From Batillaria attramentaria (taxonomy: Eukaryota; Mollusca; Gastropoda; Batillariidae): 64,000 bases of DNA. The notes beneath the pieces were generated by a model. That model did not search any database, was not told the origin of the DNA, and saw only the letters and a program-made list of their open reading frames with translations. Positions 35,934 through 48,900 of this stretch are shown in pieces. The position numbers and the translations under genes are program-made. Position 1 is the first letter of the stretch. Each line of letters begins with the position of its first letter. The stretch covers positions 771,501 to 835,500 of the forward strand of contig JACVVK020000213.1 of assembly GCA_018292915.2 (NCBI GenBank), written 5' to 3'.

Positions 35934-38900
35934 TTATGCCATATGGAAAATCATTTCGCGGCTGTATTTAAAGTCGTGTTCCGGTGGGTCCTGCCCGACG
36001 TAGAAGGAACCAACGGCACACTGCACCTTCAGAATCTGCGTAGTCAACAAAGCAAGATGCTTACATGTATTTCTATCACACACATCTCGGCACAATACTG
36101 TTATAAAACAGAACTCGCAAGTCGGTTAGTATCAGTTTACACTTCAAGTTCAATTTTCTGAACGAATTTGCAGATCTAGGATTCAAAAAAGGTGTATTAG
36201 TAAACGAGACATTTCTGTTATTAAAGCCTGTTTCTGTCGTAGAAGATTAAAATGATTTCGTTCATAAAAATCGGACAACGAAACGGAGAACAATAGCTGT
36301 ATGAATAGTCATTGATGACTCCCTTATGCTGATCGTGATACTAGCATAACATGTCAGGTAACGCCATTGATTATGAGGAAACGTGCTTTCAGTGACTGAC
36401 TGATCGATTGGAAGGTTAAATGGTAGGAACATTGATTGAGAGGTAGGTTGCTTGAGCAGACTGGATCCTGGAGATAAACCCCGTTACTTGGAATCAGCCC
36501 CCACTTTCAATCATGAACAGTTCAAAGTCCCGCCTGAAGCCACATCTCTCCATCCTCCCATAGCTTTGCCGTCTCGTTGTTCTGCTGGTAACTGTGTGTG
36601 TGCGTTTTCTTTGGTGGAGGGTGTCGCACATAAGTTTTATCAGTTTTTTTCGGTTTTTGTCTGTCTTGTGTTTTTTTGTATCTGTCGTTTTTTTCGATTT
36701 CATCAGTTAATATATATAAATGTGTGTTATGTGTGACGCGCATAGAGCTTACAGCAGATTAGGCGCTAGTACTTGTATAAGTATAAAACTACTGCAACCA
36801 ACCTCTCCTGTATCAGGAAGCTGAGACACGTGGATGTCTACGCCCGGATGACCGCTAATGGCGATTCCACCATTAATGAAGTGGCCAGCTGATACCCACA
36901 GGACCTTGAAGCGGGCGTTCGGGTCAGCATCACCATCAAAGAAACAGCGGAGGGTGTTCGCGTTGAGAATCGCCACTTTGGGCTCGCCAACGTCGGGGCG
37001 GTTTTCTGTGGGGATCAGAAATGTACAAGAAAGTCTGGACTGCACGACCTTTAGCAGTACAATATTTTCCTTAAAAGCCTTTAGCACGGCAAGGTAATTC
37101 TTTAATTCAAGTAGTTGTTTGTTTTTTTAAATCTTGTTTGCACATAAATCGAACATAATCCGAAAACCCTATCCTGGTTTAATCGTCGTGAACTTCGCTT
37201 AGAAATCATGTTCACGAACGCTGGCAGCTTGCACACACAAAAAACTAAGTATTTCTTATCAACTGCTTATTTATTCTTGAAGAATACTGAATAACTGTTA
37301 AGCGATTAAATCGTCAAAAACTGTGCCTGATGACAAGAAAGGTTAAATTTGCAGCCCTGGACATATTATAAGCTAGAAAAATAGAAAATACACAAGTTGC
37401 TGGAAAATTCCAAAAAGTAGTAGTATTCTCACGATGCTGAACAGTCCACTGAGTTGAACTGGTCTGTGCCCGACACATCTCATGCGAGTCAGCAGGGTTG
37501 GGGTCACCGTCTTGGTAACACACTTCGTTGATCAAGCAAGTGTTGGGCTGTGCAAAACAGACGTCATTGAAAAAGATCTCCTCAAAAAATAATACGTATA
37601 CCTATTTTGTCTCTTCTTGTCTATAGTCTCGTTTCTGTCTCGTCTTGTCTAGTCTCATTTCTGTCTCGTTTTGTTTTGTCTCGTTTCTGTCTCGTCTTGT
37701 CTAGTCTCATTTCTGTCTCGTTTTGTTTTGTCTCGTTTCTGTCTCGTCTTGTCTAGTCTCATTTCTGTCTCGTTTTGTTTTGTCTCGTTTCTGTCTCGTC
37801 TTGTCTAGTCTCATTTCTGTCTCGTTTTGTTTTGTCTCGTTTCTGTCTCGTCTTGTCTAGTCTCATTTCTGTCTCGTTTTGTTTTGTCTCGTTTCTGTCT
37901 CGTCTTGTCTAGTCTCATTTCTGTCTCGTTTTGTTTTATCTCGTTTCTGTTTCGTCTTGTCTAGTCTCGTTTCCGTCTCGTCTCGTCTCGCCTCGCCTCG
38001 TTTTGGTTTGGTTTGGTGTCGGTTTTCTTTTTTCGTTTTCTTTTGTTTTCGTTTGTTTTGTGTTTCAGTAACACTGACATCTAGATCACATGATATCACG
38101 CGGATATTTCCACCTCTATTTCAGTGTTTCCTGACCAGTCACTGAGTAATTCTCCTGAGTAATCCATATTATATAATGTTTTATTGTTGTATCACCTTCT
38201 GTGGGCACCCGTGTTGTGTGCAATCCCGACAGGTGGAATCGAACACAGTGATGTTCATCGTGTTGCCATAGAGAACGCCGTCACTCGTCACAGACACTCC
38301 AAATGTTGCCACTGACCGATCTGAAAGGGTGAGTACAAGATGAAGATTACGCAAAGAACCGTTACAATCGCCGTGTAATCATCAAACCACAACGAATATG
38401 AGGTCACACTATTGATGTCATATAGAGGCTGTACGTCTCGTAAAAAGGAACATTGCAAGTGCCAAGATCTCGGACAGCCCGAAACAGTGTACCTGGTCTG
38501 ACGTAGCATGCACGTAGTCTGGATCAAGGTGGTCGTACGTTGGCCGAACCTTATTTGCGGCTCTCTGACTGTGTGACGCGTCTCAGTTTCGCGATAGAAA
38601 ATGGAATGTTTCTTGTTAAACGGTGCTTCAGATGTAACGTTCACATCAGTGTGACAGAACTTCAGTCTCGTTCTCGTTCAACTGGGAGTCCTTATATGAG
38701 GTTGTGTGTGTGTGTGGGGGGGGGGGGGGGGGGGAGAGAGGGGTATTGAGACAGGAAACGTTATTGGGTGGGGTATGAAGACAGGAAACGTTATGTGGAG
38801 GGAATACCTTTTTTCACTCTAGCATCGGGCAGAGGACAGGCCAGTCTCCCGCTTGACAACAGTTCGGCCGGCTCAATGTGAGGCGTCGAAGAGAGGGAAC

Positions 38901-39213
38901 CATCTGGCTGTAATTGGTAAAATTTCAATAATTTTTTTTACGTAACAGTTTTAAAAGACGGCGATGTTTTCGTTCTGTTTCTAAAACTTCAGAAGCTTAA
39001 AACTAAAATTAGAATGAAAATTAAATGTGCGATTTTACTGTTGCTGCTGATTTCATTTTTTTTTTTTAAATTAAAGAATCGACAGGACATCAGAACCGCT
39101 TATTCACCATCACTTCGCGGATCGCACAGTGGAAATTGTCAGACATCTCGAAGTTGCTGGCATCGAAGAATACTTTTTTGCACGGGCGTTGATTAATGTC
39201 ACAAAGGTTGGAA
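35934..39213 (-). CDS. Gene D C-terminal Cys-rich exons
   Basis: Exons encode LCDINQRPCKKVFFDASN, PDGSLSSTPHIEPAELLS..LACPLPD, SVATFGVSVTSDG..STCRDCTQHGC, NTCLINEVCYQDGDPNP..MCRAQ and GEPKVAILNANTLRCFF..LPDTGE. The terminal exon reads ILKVQCAVGSFYVGQ..FHMA-stop. The second of these exons is 100 nt rather than 88, through use of a donor further downstream. The terminal exon resembles LMC..Y segments of A and C only loosely, and a GTAAGT lies 8 nt after the stop. Confidence 0.75.
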
Positions 39214-39623
39214 CTGAAAACAAGCAAAGAAAACAAACACACAAACATATTTCAAAACGATTTTATTTTTTATTTTGCTTTTTATTTTAAAAAGCAAAGA
39301 GTATCCTACGTTTCAAGCGTGGTTGTTTTGTTGTTGTTGTTTTGTTAGGGTGTTTTTGTTTTGGGTTTTTTTGGGGGGGTGGGGTGTTTTGTTTTGTTTT
39401 TTGGGGTGGGGGGGGGGGGTATTGTTGGTTTTGTTTGTTTTATTGTTGTTGGTTTCTTTTTGTTTGTTTTTTTGTTGGGGGGGGGGTGTTTTTTGTTTTG
39501 TTTTGTTTTTCGGGGGGGGGGGGGGGGGTGTTGTTGGTTTTGTTTGTTTTATTAAATAATAATAATAATACATAGCTCTTATAGAGCGCCGTTCTCCAAA
39601 TTCAAGGACTCGCTGCGCGTTAA

Positions 39624-39709
<86 letters not shown>

Positions 39710-40700
39710 ATTTACATCCCCTCAGCATACATACAATTGGCAGTGCAACGAACTCATGATGCACACAGACTTAACAGAGGTTTAGCTATCGAAGGCTTGG
39801 CGGAAGAGGTAGGTCTTCAGATGCGATTTAAACAGAGGCAGTGAGGTCTGAAGGCGGAGTTCGATTGGCAAGGAGTTCCAGACAGTCGGGGCTAAAAAGC
39901 TGAAAGAGCGCTCTCCGGCAGTTTTCATGTTACGCTTCGGAATTTTGAGAAGTTTTTATTGTTGTTGGTTTCTTTTTGTTTGTTTTTTGTTTGTTTGTTT
40001 TGGTTTGGTTTTTTTGCGGGGGGGGGGGGGGGTCTTTTTTTTTGTCTGTTTGTTGGTTTTTGGTTTTTGTTCCTTTTGGGGGACGGGGGATGGTGTTGGG
40101 GGGGAGGGGTGGGGGGGGGGGGGGGCTTGTGTGTTTGTGGCATAGAACATACGATGACTCTTATATCTACTCACCCTCTTATTCTGTTTAGCTGCGGTCC
40201 TTTGTTCGCCTCAAGCTGACAATTCGCCCCAGTGTACCCAGCTTCACAGACGCAGTTTCCCCGCTCACAGTGGCCGTGACGTAAGCAGACGATGCTGCAT
40301 ACTTCAGAGGAAATCTCCGGTTTCAGCACGTTCTTTCCGTCAGGAGAGGTGACGTAGTTGTTCGGATCGTTACTCAGCTCCATCTGGCATTGCGTTGTGA
40401 AGGACGACACTGCAGACTCCACGAAGTCGAGACTGTCGGTGTACTGGAGAAGAAATTGGGTGAGGAGAATGCGGAACAGCGAAAACTATCCGCGTCTAGC
40501 AAGTAGCACACAACAACGTTGAAAAAACACAATTTATGCTAACCAAGTGCTTGAAGTCTGGGCTCTTGCAAGTGTTTGGTGTGTCGTGTCATGACGTCAC
40601 AGACCTGAATTTGGGTCAGAGCGGGTCACTGGTACGACGACTATAAGAACACAACTACCATTTGATAACAAGGACAGGCCTTTAAATTGTGTTTCCCATC

Positions 40701-40763
<63 letters not shown>

Positions 40764-40766
40764 ATA

Positions 40767-40800
<34 letters not shown>

Positions 40801-40855
40801 TGTTCTTGTATGGCGCAGAAAGTCTGCCCAAGAGCCGGAACACTCAGTGCGCGCT

Positions 40856-40889
<34 letters not shown>

Positions 40890-40895
40890 CGACGG

Positions 40896-40981
<86 letters not shown>

Positions 40982-41704
40982 CGGACGTGGGATACAGGGG
41001 AGGATACAGTAAAAAATTTAGTTGAAAGCTTGCCGAAACAGATAGGTTTTAAGGTGTGCCTTGAACTGTGACAGAGTAGGGAGATTCCTAAGTGAGACGG
41101 GCAAAGAGTTCCAGATTTGGGGAGCAGAGTAACTGAAGGAACGTTGGCCATAAGTTTTCAGACTGACACGGGGTATTTTTAATAGTTTCTCAGAAGACGA
41201 GCGAAGTGAACGGGATGTTTCATACGTAGTGAGCTTCTCTGTGAGGTACTGCGGGAGGGATTTGTCGAAATGACGGTAGGCCAGTGTTGCTATTTTATAC
41301 ATAATACGGTATCGAACAGGTAGCCAGTGCAAGAGGTGTAACATGGTCACGTTTACGCTTTTTGAGAATAAGACGCGCTGCGCTGTTCTGTACACGCTGA
41401 AGGCGGTTGATTTGATCAGCTGGCAGGCCAACAAGGACAGAATTACAAAAGTCTAATCTAGATGTAACAGTTGCATTGATGAGTCGGGCAGTGGAGGATT
41501 CAGACAAGAGGGAACGAATAGAAGCGATTTTCCTGAGCGAAAAGAAGGCCGAACGACACACGGCACCGATGTGGCTTTCCATGGACAGAGTTTGGTCTAC
41601 AGTTACACCGAGATATTTGACAGAGGGCTTGAGAGGGACGGTGGATCCAACAAGTGACAAGGAGTCTGATGAAATCTGAGACACCCGGGACTGAGTCCCA
41701 GCAA

Positions 41705-41780
<76 letters not shown>

Positions 41781-42602
41781 CAAACCAAGAACCTAAAACA
41801 AATGACAACTAAAAGTCGCTCCTACCAAGATATCAACCACGCAGTCATCCAGCGTGTTGGTTTTCATATCTTCTTTGTGTCCACAGTGGGAAAACAGCTG
41901 TGCTTTCTGTAGTGCATTGTCACATTCCTCCTTCGCTTTTTCTTCCGTGATTCCACTTGGCGTCGGCCATCCAACGCCTGACAAGTCTTCTGGGGCTAAG
42001 GTGACATCAGATGAAATAAAATTAGGCAAGCCAAGAGACAAGGTAAGATACCATGCTAACATTAGACAAGCAAGTTAAGGCAAGAAAAATGTATGAGCTC
42101 CTGAAGACACTTCCGCAATGATTCCGCAACTGAAACTCGTAACGATGTGATAACGGGGTGCTCCGGTGCCCCTGTATTTAAACAACACCGTTCGCTCAGG
42201 CTGAACCCTCCTGGTGGGATTTTTTTTTCTGAGAGGCGCAAATGCGCTAGAGCGTTAACAGCCCCGGCATTCGTGATGGCGTCAGTAGGTCTCGATTCCA
42301 AAGTCACGTTTGACTGATAATTCCTTATTCGCGGACTTTCCCGGGCCGCGATGATAACTGGAAACGGGACCAAGCAGACACCGGAAAGCTCATTACCCGC
42401 GCGAACGGTAGCCTGTGACCAGCTCTTAGATATGCAGATCTTGAAGTAGTCAGTAAGCTTACTCTGGTACTGCTGTGGGTTGAATGGTGGGTCCACCTCG
42501 TCCTCGTCCTCGTAGATAGCGGATCTCTTGGACCAGCCCGAGTTGCCTTGCAGGAAGGCCGGTACAGTGTCCGTCACGTCCCGACAGCGTCCGGAGCACT
42601 AG

Positions 42603-42685
<83 letters not shown>

Positions 42686-42872
42686 TAGCCATTTGTGCCG
42701 CGAGAACATCAACAAGCGCTAATCTATAGGAGTGACCGACTGTGTCCTTTGCCCATCTAAATGACCAGTTATGACTCGCTTAAAATAAAGTGTGGCCGAC
42801 CTGTCTGTCTGAACTTAACAGTGTTCAGTTTGGGTAGCTGTACTTAAACCTTCCCCCGCCTCACCTACCCCC

Positions 42873-42903
<31 letters not shown>

Positions 42904-45861
42904 ATTAAACTGCTCATTAGGACTGCCTTCAATCAGTTTTGTGGGTTTTTTAAACGGTTTGTATTACTCTACACTATTATTATTATTACCACTACACCCA
43001 CTTGCATTCTCTGTGTTGGAGCTTCAGCAGTCTTTGTACAGTCCACTGTCGCCTGACTTCCAGTGTCGTCACACGAGCAGTACCGCTCCTCTTGTGTAGT
43101 GTTCATGTTGGCGGGGACATTTTGGAACAGACTTTGTGCGGGATGGTTGCTGCATAAGAAAAATAAACAGAAAGCAAATCACTTCATCGCTTCAAATTAG
43201 ACTGAGTAGAGGCACTATCAGGAGGCTCCTTTTTCTTTCTTTTTGTTGTTGTTGTTGTTGTTGTTGGTTGTTTTTTCGTTTCTTCTGATGTCAGAGTGAG
43301 ATGTACAGATATGAAGATATACGAAACAAAAGTACATTTGGTAATACAGTAAATGCTAAGTAGCAGTAGTTTAGGCTTCAGATACCCTTCGGTTGGAAAA
43401 TAACCAGTATTACCCTTCCGTTTATCCCATTTAATGGCGCGATTGGGGGTTCCTTTGCTAGATTTTGAATATTACAACTTGTATTTGAAGTTTTAGTATT
43501 CCGGGAAGCGCAAGATAATGAATTTCGATTTTTGACAGTTTCGCTTTGGGGTTTATATCCAACGTCAGTGTTTTGTTTGGGGAAAAAAGACTGGATTGTT
43601 ATTGTTTTAAATCTTCTTTCAAAACGCATTTGGGCGTCTCAGTAATTCGTTTGCTGCAAGTCGTAAAAATCGTTAGCTGCACTAGGACAGCCGGGATAGG
43701 CGAATGATAGAGCGTTGGACTTTCAGTGAGCCAGCTCGCATTTCAGATCTAAACATGCTGATGGCGTTTAGAAACAATAACGTCATTTGTCATGTCTGTC
43801 TGCATGCATTTACCGGACAAACTATCCCTAGACGCACAAAAGTGTGGTTTATCGTTTGGTACCAAATTTAGCACTGAGCACTGAGTTGTTTCTGGGCAGT
43901 TCTGGGCAGGATATGTCTGCAGCCCTAGTCATGAGATGCTCTCGTCAAGGTATGACGCCATGCATGACGTAAGTTTTCCTACGTCATTGTCAGAGTTTTG
44001 CAGAGAATGTAGTGTCAATCCCGAGTCGAAGTAAACTCAGGTTGAACCCGCGTTGTAGTGTAAACTGCCTCTATATTTCACAGCTGAATACCTCCACGAG
44101 TTGGTGAAGGCCTGCGGGCGTGACGGTGGGTGAAGTTCCACCTGACCGCCGCGATGCGTGAATTCGTTGTTCCTGTTTCCGTCGAACGTCCCACAGATGC
44201 CCCGTGCTCGGCCGTTGTCCGTGCTGGGAATGAGCATGTGCGTGTCCATGCTCTTTGAGTTTGATGACACTTGCATCCCGAAGCCGGACGGCATGGTTAC
44301 CTGGAAAATGAGTCAGTTGAACCAAATGTGAGGCCTGACTCGCATGTCGGTGGCGTTACTTGAAAAAAAAAGTTAACAAAACGCTTCTCAGCGAACCATT
44401 TCATGGTTTCAATACATTTGTAACCATAGTCTTTGGTCTCAGGGTTGATTTGGGTTTCTGCTGACACATAGGACGTCGCGCTAGGCCGAACGCCGCTACA
44501 GGCGAAAAGAATGCCGGTGGTCAGTATGGCCGCCTTGTGAGTAGCCAACTTCAACTGCTGATAAATTATCTCTGTCAGTTTTAGTAGTACAGCTTTCATT
44601 TTTATTTTGAATTAAACTGCATAACCAATAGATTGCAGTGATCTACATACCACAAAATTGATAAGTTTCGACTTATGGTCCCTTTTGTGAGAACGGGTCA
44701 CATTTGACCATCAGTGCCTTCAAAGAAAGTGCAAATATACGGAAAGAAATAAGTCTACCGTCAGTTTGCAAACATGCTTATCAACTTTATGGCGCGTTTA
44801 ATCTTTCGCCGCCGTAGGCGACTTTAGTCGACTTGCTGTTCGGCCCTCACAGACGACTTTTGTCAACTTTAGGATCATGTCAGGGAGACCATATTTCACG
44901 GGGCGAAGTATTTGGACAGGCATATGTAACCACTGTCAGGGATCCAAGAACACCCTACCCTTTACCCCTCGAACTAAAACTTTTGAAAAACGCTCTGAGA
45001 TATAAGCATTTAAAGAGACCCACTGCCCATAGTTCTAACACTTGGCAAAACTTGGAAACTTGGCGCTGGCACGTGCTGTTCCTTTAGAAATTTGGCGGCG
45101 AAAGAGTTAAAAAAAAAAAAAACGGTTGGTGCATAGGTCACAAATTCTTCAATTACAGTGATGTGGTGCCCGTCAGAGGAGCGCTGAATCCTTGTGAACT
45201 CCCTCAACCGCCTCCTGAGGGAGGTGATCACTGGTGACGTGTGACGGTCACCGTAGCGTTGATCACACTGACTGATGCGAACGACGTCACTTTGCTCCCG
45301 GATGGCCAGACCGCAGATACAGGCCACTCTGTGGCGGCTGCTGCCACACGGCCATGTGCGGACTTGAACCTGTGACATGAAACAACAGTGTGTGAAGCGC
45401 AGGGCTTGATATCCTTGAGAACAATGATGGGACAGATGATGTCCTAGTTCACCGAAACAGTATAGTCCTGAATACTGTTCAGTGTGATGCAAAAATGACA
45501 GGTCACGTCTTTTAACAAGGTAATCGGACATTCCGAAAATGAATCGGCCTGTAACGCTTGTCCGACGCGGACATGAACGCTTTAAGTACAGGCAACTTTA
45601 GAATACAACAGAAAGGGGCTGTCGCTATATTGATCAGTCCAAACAGTTTGTGAACAAAAACAAAACAAAAAAAAAGAAACCACAGTCGTATGTGTAATTT
45701 CCTGATTAAAGGGTCATTAGGACGTACAAGAGCCAATTAATTCTTTTCCACTAAGTATTAGTTAAGTCTGCAATATGCCTTCAGCCACTGCGCTGTACAA
45801 GAAATCGCTTAAATATTTATTATTTCATTATCTTGACATTCTAGCGTATATTGCCACCCTG

Positions 45862-45926
<65 letters not shown>

Positions 45927-48900
45927 AGAATTCAATACTTCAAAATTTCTGTCGGGATTTTGGTACAGCGTGTAGTCACCAACATCAAACAAGTGGAAGG
46001 TCCTGGATGAGAAGTGAATTAGGCATTACAAAACGGCATGAAATCACTACGCCACTGAATGGCATTCAGCCTTAGAACAATAAATGAAATGAATCTACCA
46101 AAAGAAAAAAGACCCCTGAAAAGTAATACATATGCTTATTGACATTAGTCCAACATGATCTAATTGTATCTATGCTATGGTCCCCATTAATTTAGTCCAA
46201 CATGATCTAACTGTGTCTATGCTATGGTCCCAATTAATTCTCGGACCCTCACGTTCACAACGCTTGAGTGCAGAGGTCCCATTTATGGGATTACCACTTT
46301 ATATTTGTATTCTCAGTCATGTCATGAGTTGCAGAACTAAATACAGCCCTAGCTAAACGGGTTTCAACCGGTCGGTCGAAGCTACATCCTATTAGGCTAG
46401 ATAGTATAGTACATAGAGGCTTAATGAAGAAAGATAACGACAATAAGAGATCTACAATGAGATTTTCGCTCTTTCCTTTGGGGGTTGAAATGGAAAGGGG
46501 TGGATTGTTTAACGTCTTAGCACATTAGTAGAGTTCTACATGCAACACATTGACGTTTTCTGGTTGTTTAAACAAGGTTTAGTTGTGCATCTTTATCGTG
46601 TTGTTAACAGATATCTGTATTGCCAAAGCTTAAAGTAGTGGGAAAAGAACACCGGGAAAGAGTTAGTTATTTGTGGTTTTCCGCCGCGCAAGCAAGAAAG
46701 ACTATTTCGCGGCTACCAAAGTCCCTTTCTATCAGATCCTTTAAATACATAACAAAAATTTCACGTTAAAACAGAATGTAAATGTAAGTTAAAAAAATCT
46801 CTGGTTTAAACGAAATAGAATACATGTCCCATCTTTTCACAGTCCAAGGTTTTAGAGAAGTTAGAAGTCTAAATCTTATAGAATAGATTTGATTCTTTTG
46901 AGAAACTGAAGATGAAATCAGGAGGAAGGGGTGGGGGGAGGGGGGCAACACCTCACCAGGAGATAAATGACGCTTTTCCGTCAATTTTCCAAACTGTGGC
47001 AAAGACGTCACAGTGAAAGTGAGCTGTGTGCACCAAAACAGCTCCCAAGGAGCTAGAGAAGCACTAGCCATGGTCTCCCCTCTCCTGAATCAGGATGTGT
47101 CTTCCCCGAACACTCATGGGTTATCCCGAACCAGAGAAGCACTAGCCATGTCTGTAGCACCAACCTACCTGCTATACTCCATGCCGTGAAAATGCGGATC
47201 CCCGGTCCCTGAGCAGGTCTGTGTGATTTCGTCCTTAGCTACGACCTGAAAAAGAAAAAAAAAAATGCACACACAGAGCAAGGGATGCTTTAGCTACGCT
47301 TGAAGAAGTTCGTACTGGCATAGGTCAAAAGTGATCCTTTTAGTAGTATATCAAATGTACAAATGTCTGACAGACAAGAAGAAAATTTGTCAGAAGGCTC
47401 AACGTTCCGTCTAGTTACAAGAAAACTTTTTTTTTTCTCTCCTTCGCAGAAATTTCTTTTCGTTTTTCTTGTGACTGTCATGCACAAAAACACGGAAGAA
47501 CAGAAAGACAAATGTTAATAGTCATAACAGAGTTATTCAAGGTTCAAAGACAGAGGAACAAGAACATCTGATTTCTGAAACTATTTCGCTTGCATGCTGA
47601 AAATCTGTAACATTAGTGCGTCGTTTAGTTTGAGTTCATGGCTTTTGAAAAATAAAATTGCGATCGGTTTGTAAAAAGTAAAAGAACAATACCACCTCTT
47701 TTTCTTCTCTCCCTCCCTCCTTCCCCCCCTCCCCCCGTAGTACCCATCTTTTTTGTGTCTAATGTCTATGCAATCTTGCTTTGCTGGCCATCCGCCACGG
47801 GCATCTGCACGCGCATAATAATGTCGCTGAACGACGCCACTCAAATGACGTCACCCCATGGTCGTCACTTGATAATAAATGCAATGAAACAAAGCAAAAC
47901 AACAACAACACAACCACCACCACCACCACCAACAACAACAACAAAATCAGAGTGACCAGTAAGAATTCTCACTTGCACAAAAAATTTAAAAGTTTTCCCC
48001 AGAAGGCTTTCATCTGTAAAATATACGGCGCCGTAATTCTAGTTTGGTCGATTGTTGCATGTTTTGATGATTTGTTTCTTTCTTTTTTTTCTGTCGCCAC
48101 ACCAAAACACAATCACCAACAAAAATAACTAAACGACAGCAAGCAAGCAAATAAACAAACATAAAACCCCAGGAATTCAGAAATCATTGCACTCAGTTAC
48201 CTTTACAGGAGCGATCTGGTGCGTATCGAAAGCGGCCAGGTAGGACCCTCCCCCGGCAGTCAGGACCGGGTTAAAGTGGATCTCAAGCGATTTGTCGCCG
48301 TCTTTGATGTTGTCCCTGGAAGCCAGCACCGGAATGGTCACGGACGCCGTGTTTGTCGCATTGTTCCAGTCCGTTGAGCAGAGGTTGTATTGGCATGAGT
48401 TGGGGATGGCCAGGTTGTCTGTGAAAAATAATTATAATGAATGAATGAATGAAACGAACCCCGTGCATGACGGCTGTATCCCAACCTTTCTTTCCTGTCA
48501 TATGATATATATTTTTTATAACCGAACCAGGTGATTACTGTACCAAACCCCCTCTCTTGTTTTTCTCTCTTTTTTGGGGGAGGCTGTTTGGGGGGGGGGA
48601 TGCTTTGTTGATTTTGTTGTTTTTGTTGTTATTTGTGGGGTTTTTTTTTTTGTTTCTTGGTTGTTTTTCTCGGAGGTGTGGGGGGGCGTCTTGTGTTGTT
48701 ATGTGTTTGTTTCTTATTGTCTAGTTGGTGGTTGGGTTTTGTTGTTGTTGATGTTGTTGTTTGTTTTGGGGGGAGGGGTGGGGGAGCTTTTATTGCTATG
48801 GGATCTACAGATGGGTTAGATATGTAGCATAAATTTTGTTCACTGAAAGTGACAGTTTTGTCATAACGTTCAGGCTGTTATCGTGGTCGGTGTAAACGAA

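Noticed and set aside
37626..37990. CRISPR-like array
   Set aside because: The 52-bp units are contiguous with no unique spacers and the context is a eukaryotic intron; it is a minisatellite.
47755..48128. Overlapping plus-strand frames of 66 and 115 codons
   Set aside because: Antisense to a gene D intron and rich in Asn/Thr/Pro from CAA/ACC repeats; no domain and no counterpart.
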